Assembly (NCBI GenBank): GCA_963754335.1
Contig: CAVWFQ010000003.1
Location: 1,116,001-1,180,000 of the forward strand
Source: JBBSDP01 sp963754335
Lineage (GTDB): Bacteria; Planctomycetota; Phycisphaerae; Tepidisphaerales; Tepidisphaeraceae
Direction of reading: 5' to 3'
Length of the DNA stretch: 64,000 bases
The notes beneath the pieces were generated by a model. That model was not told the origin of the DNA and searched no databases. It was given only the letters and a program-made list of their open reading frames with translations. Shown here in pieces: positions 35,668 to 45,333 of the stretch (positions within the stretch are counted from its first letter, which is position 1; every line of letters begins with the position of its first letter). Made by a program: the position numbers and the translations under genes.

Positions 35668-37019
35668 TCACGGCTTAAGCGTCCCATTCCAGTCCTCGCT
35701 CGGCGTTTTCATGCCGAGTGCCGCAAACATCGCCCGGGCTTTGACGAGCGTCTCTTCGTATTCCGCCGATGGATCAGAATCCGCCACAATTCCACCGCCG
35801 ACCGGAACGTGGACTCGCCCGCCTTCGAAAATGATCGTTCGGATGGCAACGTTGAATTCGATGTGGCCGTCGATCGATACGTAGCCGATTGCGCCGCAGT
35901 AAGGGCCGCGCCGGGCCGGCTCGATTTCTTCAATGATCTCCATGGCGCAAATCTTGGGAGCGCCGGTGACGCTCCCGCCGGGGAATGTAGCGCGGAGGAG
36001 ATCCACCAGGCCGATGTCTTCGCGAAGAAGGCCTTCTATCGTCGCGGCGCCGTGGTAGACGGTGGGATGTTGCTCGATCGTACGCGGCTCAATGACTCGG
36101 ACCGATCCGATCTGGCAGATGCGTCCCAGATCGTTTCGTTCGAGATCGACGATCATGTTCAATTCCGCCTGGTCTTTGCCGCTGTGAAGCAGTGCGTCGC
36201 GCATCGAAGGGCCGCGCGGTCGTGTTCCCTTAATGGGACGCGTCACAACCGTGCGCCCGACGCTCCGGGCGTGATTCGCAGAAATAATTCCGGCGAATTG
36301 CAGAGGAGCGCGTAATCGCCGCGCTCCAGGAACGCGCCGTACGGTGCGGGAGTTCGCTCAACCAGATCACGATAAACTTCGGCCGGCTGCAATCGCCCCT
36401 GACCCACGCTGAAACGCTGTGACAGGTTAACCTGAAAGACGTCGCCGGCGCGGATGTATTCGATTACGCGTGCAACCGCGGCGCGGTACTGGTTCGGCGT
36501 GAAATTGCAGTTCAGAGGAGCGTTGAGCGGCACGACGGCCTGAGGCGGAACTGGGGGTTCGTCGCAATCAGTAGCGGCCAGGTCCACGGCAAAAAGGCGG
36601 CCCTGTGCGTCCTGAGCGTCGAAGCGATCATGATAATTGAACTCGAACAATGGGATCTGAAGGTCCGATTGACCTGAGGTCGGCAACGATTCGAAGAGCC
36701 TTCCGAGGTCGTAACTCAGGAATCCAACCCAGCCGCCTTTGAAGGGGGGGGATTCGACGCCTTGAAGGTACCTGCGCAGTGGAAGGAGATATCGCTCCAT
36801 CCAGCGGAGTGCCGCCAGGGGATCCGCAAATTGCATGATTCGGCCCTGGGCATTGTACGACTCAGTTCTCAGGGATCGGGCATCGCATCGAATCGAGAGC
36901 CGTGGGGGACCGAGTCGATATGACCAGCGGCTCCAGGGAGAGGTCGAGCCCCTGGCACTGTCGAATCGCGTCACGCTGTTCGCGTATCGCCATTCCGAAA
37001 TCGGCCGCACGGAAATCAC
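35668..37019 (-). CDS. pabB: aminodeoxychorismate synthase component I, frameshifted
   Basis: PabB converts chorismate and ammonia (from PabA) to 4-amino-4-deoxychorismate for folate. Seen in order: GGWVGFLSYDLGRLFE, IRAGDVFQVNLSQRF, APYGAFLERGDYALLCNSPE, then after a break at about 36250 TRPIKGTRPRG, DQAELNMIVDLERNDLGRIC, YHGAATIEGLL and FPGGSVTGAPKICAMEIIEE. The lysine in PIKGT is the PabB-type residue, where anthranilate synthase has alanine. The 5' end is unclear: the GTG at 37019 is the furthest plausible start, the first 40 codons do not look like a normal PabB N-terminus, and another frame there has better codon composition. No pabA is in the window. Confidence 0.82.
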
Positions 37020-37137
37020 GGCGCTGATGTTAAGGAGCAAGCTTTGAGATCGCCACGAACAAATACGGGGTGAAGCCCGCGCTGCGAACCGTCCGATAAT
37101 GGTCAAAGCATTCTTTGGACATGATCGCGCACGCGGC

Positions 37138-37195
37138 GTGGCATGAGCGTCTCGCCCATGCGTTCCCGAAAGCACGGGCGAGACGCCCGTGCCAC
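37138..37195. repeat. GTGGCACGGGCG hairpin repeat, copy B
   Basis: Arms 37138-37161 and 37172-37195 (24 nt each, a few mismatches) around a 10-nt loop. The right arm is the same sequence as the right arm at 8386-8409. It lies in the 216-bp gap between pabB and the divergent glycosyltransferase-like gene, where nothing else is recognised. Confidence 0.8.
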
Positions 37196-37235
37196 AAGGA
37201 AGCCACGCCGATTCGACGGCGCACTGGGAGTCCGC

Positions 37236-38936
37236 TTGAATCTGGAACCACCGGTTCTTAAAACTCCGATTTCTCTTCATACTCCCCCCTCGCGCGCGTC
37301 GATCGAAGCCGTCGGCAATTTCGAACGCAACCTGGCGGCCATCGCACTGACGCAGCCGCGGATTGCCGAGGCCGCCGGGGCCGCGACCATCGACGTGGAA
37401 TGGCTTTTCGGCCGCGACGGTTCGCTGACGGCTCGCAATCTCCTGGGCAAATGGTGGTCCGGCTGCTCTTTGCCCCTGCGGGCGGCAAAGACCGTGCTCA
37501 AGCCGATGGATGCCGGTGGCCGTGTCGCCGCCTTCCTGGCGCCTGCTCATGCCGCTCAGGTCCGCGTCGCGCTGCAAACGCTCATCTCGAATCAGGCGCT
37601 GCTCGCGCTGGGGGTCGATGAATCAAGCCTGCGTGTCATGCTCCATTGCGAGGATTTTACCGGCGAGATTGGGTCACATCGGCTCTGGTTCGCGTGGGGG
37701 CGAAACTGGGACGCAGAGCTGGACGGCCTGCTCGAGGAGCAGCCGGGACTGGCCGTACCGGCTCAATTCATTCGCGCGGGCGGCGCCGATACGAGCAGCG
37801 CCGACGATCTGATTCCGGTCGCCCAGAAAGTGTTTCACGCGGTCTCTGAACGGCGCTCCAATTCGATTCGGCAACGACGAGAGGCATGGCGCGAAAACGC
37901 AGCAGTCCGGAAAATGTGCGTCATCGCGCCTTCTCATTTTCGGCTCTGGGATGATTCGGGAACGACTTTGGCCAATGTTTTCCGAGATTTGACGGATTTG
38001 GAGATCTTTGCTTTCGACGGAGACGATCCGCTGTCGGCTTCGTCGCTGGCCCTGGCAGCGTCAGCGTCAGATTGCGACGCGATCATCGCGCCGGGAATCG
38101 CCCGTGGAGACTTGCCCGACGTAGCACCGGTGAACATGCCATGGGTGACGTGGGTGGTGACGCCACGCATTCCGCCTTTCGCGGCGGCGGGGCCGCGGGA
38201 TGCGTTACTGATGGCCGATCCGGCCTGGAAAGAAACGGCGCTCGAGGCCGGCTGGCCGGAGCATCGCGTGGCAATCGGCGCGTGGCCGGCGATCGCGAAA
38301 TCGACGGCGCAGCCCCCGGCGGTCGAACGCCACCTGGCGCTGATCGCCGATACGCGTCCGATCGAAATCCCCCAGGCCGTCGAGGACTATTCCAGCCATC
38401 GCCTGCTATGGGAGTTTGCGCAGAATGAACTCCTGAACGATCCGCTGCGCCTCAACGCCGGGATTGACGCCTACCTGAATGAAGGAATGCGCTGTTTCCA
38501 AATCGCCGACCCGGGTTTTGAACGGCGGATTTTCCTCGAGCGACTGATTGTTCCGGCGTATCAACAGGGGCTCGCCCGGATGATGATCAACGCGGGCCTG
38601 CCGTTGCGATTGTGGGGCGCGGGATGGGAACGAATAGACGAATTTCGATCGCATGCCTGCGGAACCGTCGGATCGCGCGAACATTTATCGCAAATCGTCG
38701 GACAGGCTTCCGCAGTCGTACATCCGCTTCCCTGCGGATCGGCCCATCCGCTCGACGTCGTCGGCCGACCCGTCATCAAATCAATCGAATCACGAAAAAA
38801 ATTCATCGCACTTTGCCGCAAGGCGCTGGACGGGGGAAAAATCGATCGTAATGAGAAATTCGACGTGATTACGGGGAAGAAAATCGCCGAGCTGATTCGT
38901 AGGGTGGGCTCGGCCAACCATCTGAGTGCGCTATAG
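37236..38936 (+). CDS. putative GT-B-type glycosyltransferase
   Basis: About 566 residues. The start is uncertain: a TTG at 37236 is the most likely because the frame further upstream runs into a hairpin repeat. The N-terminal half (ASIEAVGNFERNLAAIALTQ to about residue 250) is alanine-rich and unrecognised. The C-terminal half (CVIAPSHFRLWDDSGTTLAN, IIAPGIARGDLPDVAPVNMP, LPLRLWGAGWERIDEFRSHA, AVVHPLPCGSAHPLDVVGRP) resembles GT-B enzymes of the CgeB/DUF3880 type. It is probably paired with the next gene, which starts 138 bp downstream and is also GT-B-like. Likely role: glycosylation of a surface structure. Confidence 0.5.
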   Translation: MNLEPPVLKTPISLHTPPSRASIEAVGNFERNLAAIALTQPRIAEAAGAATIDVEWLFGRDGSLTARNLLGKWWSGCSLPLRAAKTVLKPMDAGGRVAAFLAPAHAAQVRVALQTLISNQALLALGVDESSLRVMLHCEDFTGEIGSHRLWFAWGRNWDAELDGLLEEQPGLAVPAQFIRAGGADTSSADDLIPVAQKVFHAVSERRSNSIRQRREAWRENAAVRKMCVIAPSHFRLWDDSGTTLANVFRDLTDLEIFAFDGDDPLSASSLALAASASDCDAIIAPGIARGDLPDVAPVNMPWVTWVVTPRIPPFAAAGPRDALLMADPAWKETALEAGWPEHRVAIGAWPAIAKSTAQPPAVERHLALIADTRPIEIPQAVEDYSSHRLLWEFAQNELLNDPLRLNAGIDAYLNEGMRCFQIADPGFERRIFLERLIVPAYQQGLARMMINAGLPLRLWGAGWERIDEFRSHACGTVGSREHLSQIVGQASAVVHPLPCGSAHPLDVVGRPVIKSIESRKKFIALCRKALDGGKIDRNEKFDVITGKKIAELIRRVGSANHLSAL

Positions 38937-39074
38937 CGTCGATGAATCGCGACATTGGAATAAAAGACGGTGGGCCGAGTCGAACCTACTCATGCCCGGC
39001 CCGCGGCATGCCCGATAACGTCGATACCGTGCGCTGGCGCGGTGTCCGAGTTGTACGCAGAAAGGAAGATCCAC

Positions 39075-40739
39075 ATGGCTTCATTGATGGAACTTGTTGA
39101 GCGCGTGAACAAAGGGGAAATGGTAGACCCGGAATTGCTCGAGGTTTATCAGGAATCGGCCAACAGCGCCGAAAAATTCCTCGCTCATCACGCCCGCGCC
39201 ATGCTCGATCTGCGCCGTTCGCACCAGCATATGCTCCAGAGCCTGGAAGCGATCGATTACAGCGATCAGAAAGTCCTCAACCAATTCGTGAGTGTCAGCG
39301 GATTTCTGGGATACACCGATCTGCGCGCTCAGCCGGTCGTCCGTTTTGGAAGCAGCGCGATTGCCCGCAGAGACTACGCGCTGGGGCTTGAAGCGATCCA
39401 GAATGGGGTCAGCTACGATCTTCAGCACGGCGGCGCGTACACGGCCGATCGCGAGAATTGCCAGTTTATCGCGATGCAATATGAGCGGGCCGCCCAGAGC
39501 GTCGGGTGGGTCGCCCCGCAGCCGGCGGAATGGAACAACAAACAGACGCGAATCGCCTGGATCGTGAGTGGAATCGGGGACGAAGAGCCCAGTGCGCGGA
39601 CGATTCGCGGTCTTGCCAAGCACATCGATTCCAAACGCTTCCGCATCAACTTTTACTCAACTGAAGCCGGGGTTCGGCGCGAGAAACAGCAATTCGGCCA
39701 GACGAGTTATTCTGCTCCGTCGTCCAAACGGGGCGCGACGACGATCGAGGCGTGTACCCGATCGAAATCGGCTTGCTGGATGGCGCCTGTGGAAGGGGAC
39801 GTCGTATCCGCGGCCCGCGAAATGGCCAGCCAGCTTGCCAAGGACAAGATCGACGTGGCGATTTTTGACGCCACTCAGGCCGATCCGATTGCGGCATTGC
39901 TCGCCAACTGGGAAGTCGCCCGCGTGCGCGTGAATCTCTGCCGGCGAACACCGTTGTACGCCAGTGGAATCAATTGCGTCACCTATTTCGAGCAGTCCCG
40001 TTACGAGGCCGACCGGGAATTCTGGGAAACGCGCAATGCCGAAAGCCGGTTCATCCTCGAAGGAATCGATATCGAGGAGGACCTCGCCGCCGAGCCGCAG
40101 CGTGCCGCGTACGGCATTCCCGATCAAGCGATCGTCCTGGCCACCTGCGGCGCGGATCTGGATCGAACTTTGTCCGAACCGTTCGTCGACACAGTGGTCA
40201 ATATTCTTCGTGCCCATCCGCAGGCGGTCTTCCTGGCAATTGGAGACGGGGAACTGGCCTGGCAAAAGCGAAAATTCGAATCAACCGGCGTTGGCAAGCG
40301 CGTCGGATACGCCGGGCGGCGCAAGGACCTGCCTGGTTTCCTGCGGATCGCGGACTTGTATCTCACGGAATTCCCCGCGGCCAGCGCCGCTGGCGTCCTT
40401 CAGGCGATGGCGATGGAACGGCCGGTGGTGGCGATGCGGTGGGGCGATACCGCCGAGCAATCGCAGGCCGCCGCCTTTGTCGGCAGCGAATGCACCGTCA
40501 GTGCCCGCGATCCCGGCGCGTACATCGAGCGGGTGAGCAAAATCATCCGCGACTCCGCCTATCGCCAGAAGCTGGGAAAGACGATGCGCTCGCGCGTAGA
40601 GCAGCATTTCGGGTTCAACCAAACGGCCCGGCATATCGAACAGTTGTGCGATCAACTGATTCAGCAGCGCAGCGAATCGTCGCTCGTCCAGATCATCGAC
40701 GAGAGCGATACCCGCGAGCCGCTGGCCGAGGTGGCGTAA
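39075..40739 (+). CDS. putative glycosyltransferase of GT-B / GT41-like type
   Basis: A 554-residue intact protein. The ATG at 39075 follows AAAGGAAG. Residues 1-160 are helical (MELVERVNKGEMVDPELLEV, RSHQHMLQSLEAIDYSDQKV). From about 170 there is a GT-B-like N-domain (TRIAWIVSGIGDEEPSARTI, RGLAKHIDSKRFRINFYSTE). A C-domain follows with LATCGADLDRTLSEPFVDTV, AVFLAIGDGELAWQKRKFES, RVGYAGRRKDLPGFLRIADL and AASAAGVLQAMAMERPVVAM. The last two are the acceptor and nucleotide-sugar region typical of GT4/GT41 families. It probably acts on a surface glycan or protein in the cytoplasm. No signal peptide. Confidence 0.65.
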   Translation: MASLMELVERVNKGEMVDPELLEVYQESANSAEKFLAHHARAMLDLRRSHQHMLQSLEAIDYSDQKVLNQFVSVSGFLGYTDLRAQPVVRFGSSAIARRDYALGLEAIQNGVSYDLQHGGAYTADRENCQFIAMQYERAAQSVGWVAPQPAEWNNKQTRIAWIVSGIGDEEPSARTIRGLAKHIDSKRFRINFYSTEAGVRREKQQFGQTSYSAPSSKRGATTIEACTRSKSACWMAPVEGDVVSAAREMASQLAKDKIDVAIFDATQADPIAALLANWEVARVRVNLCRRTPLYASGINCVTYFEQSRYEADREFWETRNAESRFILEGIDIEEDLAAEPQRAAYGIPDQAIVLATCGADLDRTLSEPFVDTVVNILRAHPQAVFLAIGDGELAWQKRKFESTGVGKRVGYAGRRKDLPGFLRIADLYLTEFPAASAAGVLQAMAMERPVVAMRWGDTAEQSQAAAFVGSECTVSARDPGAYIERVSKIIRDSAYRQKLGKTMRSRVEQHFGFNQTARHIEQLCDQLIQQRSESSLVQIIDESDTREPLAEVA

Positions 40740-40844
40740 AAATCTAAATGACTTCGCGCGAGCATGCGACCTCGGATGAGCTTTTAGCCGCTGTCCCGCA
40801 GGGCAGCGTCACTTCCGCGCGTGCGCATACTCGCGCAAGCTCAT

Positions 40845-41710
40845 TTAGGGTTCGTCATCCGAATCCGACGGCGTGGTCGTCGCGGAGGTTGTGGCGACGA
40901 CATGGGCTGAAGTCGCGTCCACCCACGCGAAGTTCTGGCCGCTCCCGGCGGATCCGAATCCGCCGCCAAGGCATGACCATCCTTCGGTAAACATGATTCG
41001 CACCGAAGGGGCGCGGCGCACCCGTCGACAATGGCACGATTTGCTCGAACGGCGTCAGGCCATCGAACCAACCCGTCTCGGATTGGACCAGTTCTCCATC
41101 ATCCAGCGCTCGATCGAAGAGGCCGGTCGCAATGAGCGGCGGACGCCCCATCAAGTCGCCAATACGCGATCAGCGCGCTGGCATCGAGGCGTCGATCGCC
41201 ATCATTGCCGGTGCGGATCATCGCAACCATGAACTTGCGGCCCTGAACAGTGGAAACGGCGCTGATTCCGGGAATTCCGCTCAGCGGCTTGCCGTCAAGG
41301 AGAGGGTACTTCGACATTGCACACACGCCAGATGCCTTCCCGTCGGTCAATGGGAAGTTCTGCGATACCGCATTCTTGTCCATTCCCAGTGCCTGCGAGA
41401 GGGGCGTCAGGTCGGAAAGATCGACGTTTTCCGCCAGCAGGTAGTCCGGCGAAAGTTTTCGTAATTTTGCGATGAGCGGAGATCCGGCGATTCGCGTCTG
41501 CCGCGCGTCGAGCCAGACAAAGCGCAGCTTTGCTTCGGGCACCTGAGGCGAAACGTAAGTAAGCGATTGCGTGCCCGGCGACGTTGGCGCGTAGCGGAGA
41601 GCGATCAATACGAAAAGCCCAAAAAGTCCCATTCCGACGCACATCATGATCCGGTGATTCACGGCGACGGGAACGCTATCTGGAGTGGCGGAGAACCTCG
41701 GGCTACTCAT
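40845..41710 (-). CDS. membrane-anchored endonuclease/exonuclease/phosphatase-like protein, frameshifted
   Basis: The ATG complementary to 41708-41710 starts SSPRFSATPDSVPVAVNHRI with one transmembrane helix (MCVGMGLFGLFVLIALRY). An EEP-like region follows: LRFVWLDARQTRIAGSPLIA, KLRKLSPDYLLAENVDLSDL, VCAMSKYPLLDGKPLSGIPG. Breaks near 41140 and 41000 lead through MGRPPLIATGLFDRALDDGE and TEGWSCLGGGFGSAGSGQNF to a stop at 40845. The catalytic H and D motifs of EEP enzymes are weak, so this may be a degenerate relative of the intact EEP gene at 50655-51734. About 290 residues. Confidence 0.45.
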
Positions 41711-41779
41711 ATGAGGCGGGATTATACGCGCCCGTGACTTGGCGGAAGGGCTGTGTGCGGCCACAATGAGCCGCTGGCC

Positions 41780-42417
41780 ATGCCAAATCTCCAAAGCCAT
41801 CTTCGAAATACCTTCCTGGCGGGGATTTTCGCGGCCATTCCCATCGCCGTTACGGTCTTTATCGTCTGGTGGGTGGAATCGAAGACGCGCCCGATCTCTC
41901 ACTGGCTGCTCGGCCGGGAGGTTCCATTTGTCGGCGTGGCCATTGCGCTGGCGGCGATTTACGCATCGGGGCTGGTTGCGACAACCCTCCTCGGAAAGGT
42001 CCTGCTGCGAATCATCGACGTGACGCTTCAGCGCCTGCCCGTCGTCCGTCAGCTTTACAATGGTTGGAAGCAGGTTGCCCTGACGCCCGGAGGCACCGAG
42101 GGAATTTTTTCGAAAGTGGCGATGATTCCCGACGAAGCGGGCCAGACCTTCTGCTCGGATTCACCAGTGGCCGACCGCTGGAGGGACAGCCTAATGTCCT
42201 GTGTGTATTCGTCCCGGCCTCTCCCAATCCGGTGAACGGCCGGCTCTATTTTGTGCGACGCGAAACGTGTCAATTGGTTGATCTCAGCACGGAAGAGGCT
42301 TTCAAAATCATCCTCTCGACCGGGAACTATGTTCCACGCCAGATCGGCGCGGCGGCAGCGGCGCATTTTGCGAACGCGATGAAATGGGAACCGGATCCAG
42401 CGGGGGTGGGGCATTGA
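41780..42417 (+). CDS. DUF502 membrane protein, frameshifted
   Basis: The ATG at 41780 (PNLQSHLRNTFLAGIFAAIP) opens a DUF502 protein: two transmembrane helices (AAIPIAVTVFIVWWV and VGVAIALAAIYASGLVATTL), then RLPVVRQLYNGWKQVALTPG and KVAMIPDEAGQTF. One base is missing at about 42153 (CC for C would restore TFLLGFTSGRPLEG), after which NPVNGRLYFVRRETCQLVDL, STEEAFKIILSTGNYVP completes the family signature. Function unknown. It is followed 66 bp later by a STAS-domain gene, a pairing seen in other Planctomycetes. Confidence 0.85.
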
Positions 42418-42483
42418 AAAACCGGGCGGCTTGTGGCGAAATTGGGTTTGCGTTTCAATTCGACCTCTTTGGGGAGGAATTAC

Positions 42484-42836
42484 ATGGACACGGATTTCAC
42501 GACCGAGCAGGAGGGGCGGCCACCATCGTTACGTTTGAATTGGCATCGCTCATGAAGCAAAATGAGCTGGAGCGGATCAGCATCCAGTTATCCAACGTCA
42601 TTGAGGCGGGCACTCACCGCCTCGTGCTCGATTTCAGGAAAGTCGATTTCATCTCCAGCCAGGCGATCGGCATGCTGGTGGCGACGCACAAAAAGATGGA
42701 GCAGCTTAAGACCGGCCGCCTCGCTTTGTGCGGACTCAGCGACAAGCTCCTCCAGCTTTTGAAGATCACGCGCCTGGATAAGGTGCTGGTCATACGCGGA
42801 TCGCGCGGCGACGCACTGGCGGCCGTATCATCCTGA
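42484..42836 (+). CDS. STAS-domain anti-sigma factor antagonist, frameshifted near the start
   Basis: The ATG at 42484 follows GGGGAGGAATTAC. The start MDTDFTTEQEG is in one frame. After a run of G at about 42513 (one G short) the frame gives AATIVTFELASLMKQNELER, then LVLDFRKVDFISSQAIGMLV, the STAS-domain strand-helix with the phosphorylatable serine pair SS, and KTGRLALCGLSDKLLQLLKI. Such small STAS proteins bind anti-sigma kinases in partner-switching systems, with phosphorylation on the serine controlling binding. No kinase or sigma factor is next to it. The frame break is clearly a homopolymer contraction. Confidence 0.82.
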
Positions 42837-42864
42837 AGCGAACGAGTTCTTTCCGGGAGCGCAC

Positions 42865-43347
42865 ATGTTTCGCGGAATGTTTTCACTTGTCGGTCTTTTA
42901 ATCACCGCGGCGATCATCGCCTGGGCGTGGTCGTCATATACAGGATCGGTGGTGAAAGAGAGCCACCGCGCACAGGACATGGCCAACAGCATCGCCGGGA
43001 AAGCGCCTGACGGCACCCCCGCGATCGACAGCGTCTCCATTGAGCCGGAAGACGTGAACGGGCAGTGCCAGGACATTCTCGTCAAGAGCGTGGTCGCCGA
43101 CGGAATCATGGAAAAATATTACGGCTTGCGGGCCGGAGACAAGGTCCTGGAGATCGGACCACTTTCAGTAAAGGACAACGGAGCGAGCACGTCGATGGCG
43201 CTGATGCAGCAGGCCTACATGCAAAAATCCACCCTGACCATTCTTCGGGACGGGCAGCGATTGACCCTTCCGTCCGACTCCCCGCCCTCCGCGCCAGGTT
43301 CAGCCGCCCAGATCCAGCAAGGCCTGCAACGGGTGCCGACCCACTGA
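42865..43347 (+). CDS. membrane-anchored PDZ-like protein
   Basis: A 160-residue protein starting at ATG 42865. An N-terminal helix (MFSLVGLLITAAIIAWAWSS) anchors it, with the rest outside the cytoplasm. Residues about 70-135 form a PDZ-like domain: VADGIMEKYYGLRAGDKVLE, IGPLSVKDNG and KSTLTILRDGQRLTLP. No protease domain is present. PDZ domains of this type bind C-termini or hydrophobic peptides of envelope proteins. The gene follows the STAS gene by 28 bp, so they may be co-transcribed. It converges with the CvpA-family gene. Confidence 0.62.
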   Translation: MFRGMFSLVGLLITAAIIAWAWSSYTGSVVKESHRAQDMANSIAGKAPDGTPAIDSVSIEPEDVNGQCQDILVKSVVADGIMEKYYGLRAGDKVLEIGPLSVKDNGASTSMALMQQAYMQKSTLTILRDGQRLTLPSDSPPSAPGSAAQIQQGLQRVPTH

Positions 43348-43364
43348 CGACCCTGCTCACCTGA

Positions 43365-45295
43365 TCATGGGACTTTTACATCCTGAAATTCGAAGATCAC
43401 CGTCGTTCCCATCACAAGCTGTTTGATTTCGGTGTTGTGCGGCACCCCGAAGCAAAGCCAAAGTCTGGTGATCTTGCCGTCCTGCGCCGCGACCGGGGCA
43501 AGTGGAAGATCGGAGGAGTAGCGGGCGAAGAATTTTGCGTCTGCGCCGACCTGCACCATCGCGAATGCGCCGTTGGCCTTGTAGTGTTTACCGGCCTGAT
43601 CGACCACCTCAAACTGGTCGGCCTTATCTCCCCATTTCCACGACCCATCCGGCACCGTTCCGACCACCTGAAGCAGCGCCTGATCCGTTGGCGCGGCGAG
43701 CACGCCGATCGGGTGGCCGCCGTTCTGCAGCGATGCGGCCGTTTGATCCACGTCCACATTCAACGATACGAATTTGCCGTTCTTCACGATCGCATCGCCG
43801 CCAGGCAATTGCACGGACAGTTTCGTTGCGTCCGGTCCAGTCGCCAGTGGAATCGGCAGATTGGATGAAACCGATGCGCTGTCCGCGTTAAAAAACTGAT
43901 CGGTCGCGGATTTGACGACGGATTGGGGGGAATTGGGATGAACTTGCGCAGGGTTGACGGGAGGGATCGGAATGGCCGGGCCGGGATGAGGCACCGGCGT
44001 CCCCGTCGGAGTCCGCGCCGGACCGGGCGTTGCCGGGGGCGGCGAAAGCACCGCGGTCTTTCGCATGATCGAGTAATCCGGATCGGCCGGCGGCAATCCG
44101 CGTGCGACTGATTTTCCGGAGAGATCCTCTCGTGCGAGGCGCTTGATCTCGATAAATGTCCCAGGCGCTATCTTGTTCGAATGAGACCCGCTTCCCTCCA
44201 GAAGTCCCTGTTTCTTCACCTTGAAAACAAGGTCCGCGCCGGTGTCTTTTTCCTTCAAGTCGGCGACGAGAAAGTCATCGAGTTTATTGGCGTACAGGGT
44301 CGAACCGCTGAGCGTGCCAATAGGAAAGTAGTTAGTTGGACCCTCATCGCCGCCGGGAACGAGCAAGCGGACGGAGCCGGGACTGAAGCGAAAGAGGCGA
44401 TCGTCATCGGAAGCCGCTCTTACCGCTGAACTGCACCCGCACGATCAGGAATGTTTCCCCCTTGATTGCCGTCATCTCCTTGGTGACCTTTTGTGAAAAA
44501 TGCGGTGCGAATCGCCTTCTGTTCCGAATCGGTGGCGTTGAGCGTGTCGGTTGAGTAGACGCCCTTGAGAATCACGTCTTCGACATGCTTAGCCGGATTG
44601 TTCATCGCGATGTCTTTGCCACCTGGCTCGATTCCCAATCGCTGGCCGAAAAGCTCTTGTAGGAAATCAGGGTGAAATGCGACCAACGGCTGACGCCCTT
44701 CCAGCGAACCGCCGTTGCTGACATGAGCAACCGTCTTCACCACCGCGTCGTCAAAGACGACCGAGATCTGATGCTCGTGGGATCAGAAGCTCCCGGTTCG
44801 TCAGACTTAAGTTCGTTATATTCGACTTCGTCGAGTCCGCGACTGCCCGCCACTACCGGGAATCGAGACGTGTCGGTCGTTGCCCACATAACGAACGTAG
44901 CCGGCGATGCTGGGACCGAATGGAAGTTCCTCTGCGGCGATCGCAACGATGCCCAGCGCGAAGATTCCCGTCACCAGTCCCATGAACGCGCCGCCGACCT
45001 TGTCCACAATGGCCGGCAGGCGAACCTGACCCGGAATCGCGTTATCCGAAATGATTCGCAGCGTGAGATAAACAACGGCAAAGAGCATCAGCAGCACCAT
45101 GGCATGGGCCGTATTGGCCGCCTTGCCCGCCAGGAGCGATTCGACAATCGTTTCGTGATAAGAAAAGGCGACGATCGCGGCGACGACCGCATAGAGGGCC
45201 GACAGAGTCGAACTGAACAGACCCTGTATGTAATGAAAGAAGATGATGGCCAGAAGCATCACCAGCAGGACGACGAAAAACAGGCTGAGACTCAT
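43365..45295 (-). CDS. CvpA-family membrane protein with long extracytoplasmic extension, frameshifted
   Basis: From the ATG at 45295: SLSLFFVVLLVMLLAIIFFH, YIQGLFSSTLSALYAVVAAI and later AFMGLVTGIFALGIVAIAAE form the four-helix CvpA region. Four breaks (about 44870, 44770, 44445, 44405) must be bridged. They link to VAGSRGLDEVEYNELKSDEP, EHQISVVFDDAVVKTVAHVS, GETFLIVRVQFSGKSGF and finally a proline-rich linker and a C-terminal domain ending VMGTTVIFEFQDVKV. CvpA proteins affect colicin V production and stress responses in other bacteria. The total of about 640 residues is far longer than the usual CvpA (about 160). It is the last gene of a membrane-protein operon. Confidence 0.68.
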
Positions 45296-45333
45296 TTGCT
45301 TTGCCTCGTCAATCGGCCGCGCACCGGCAGGAG

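Noticed and set aside
37143..37235. The upstream extension of the glycosyltransferase-like gene
   Set aside because: It is the translation of the dispersed hairpin at 37138-37195, not conserved protein sequence; the start was placed downstream.
36243..37577. The long 5' part of the pabB reading frame beyond 37019
   Set aside because: It runs antisense to the glycosyltransferase-like gene and through the hairpin repeat and does not resemble PabB.
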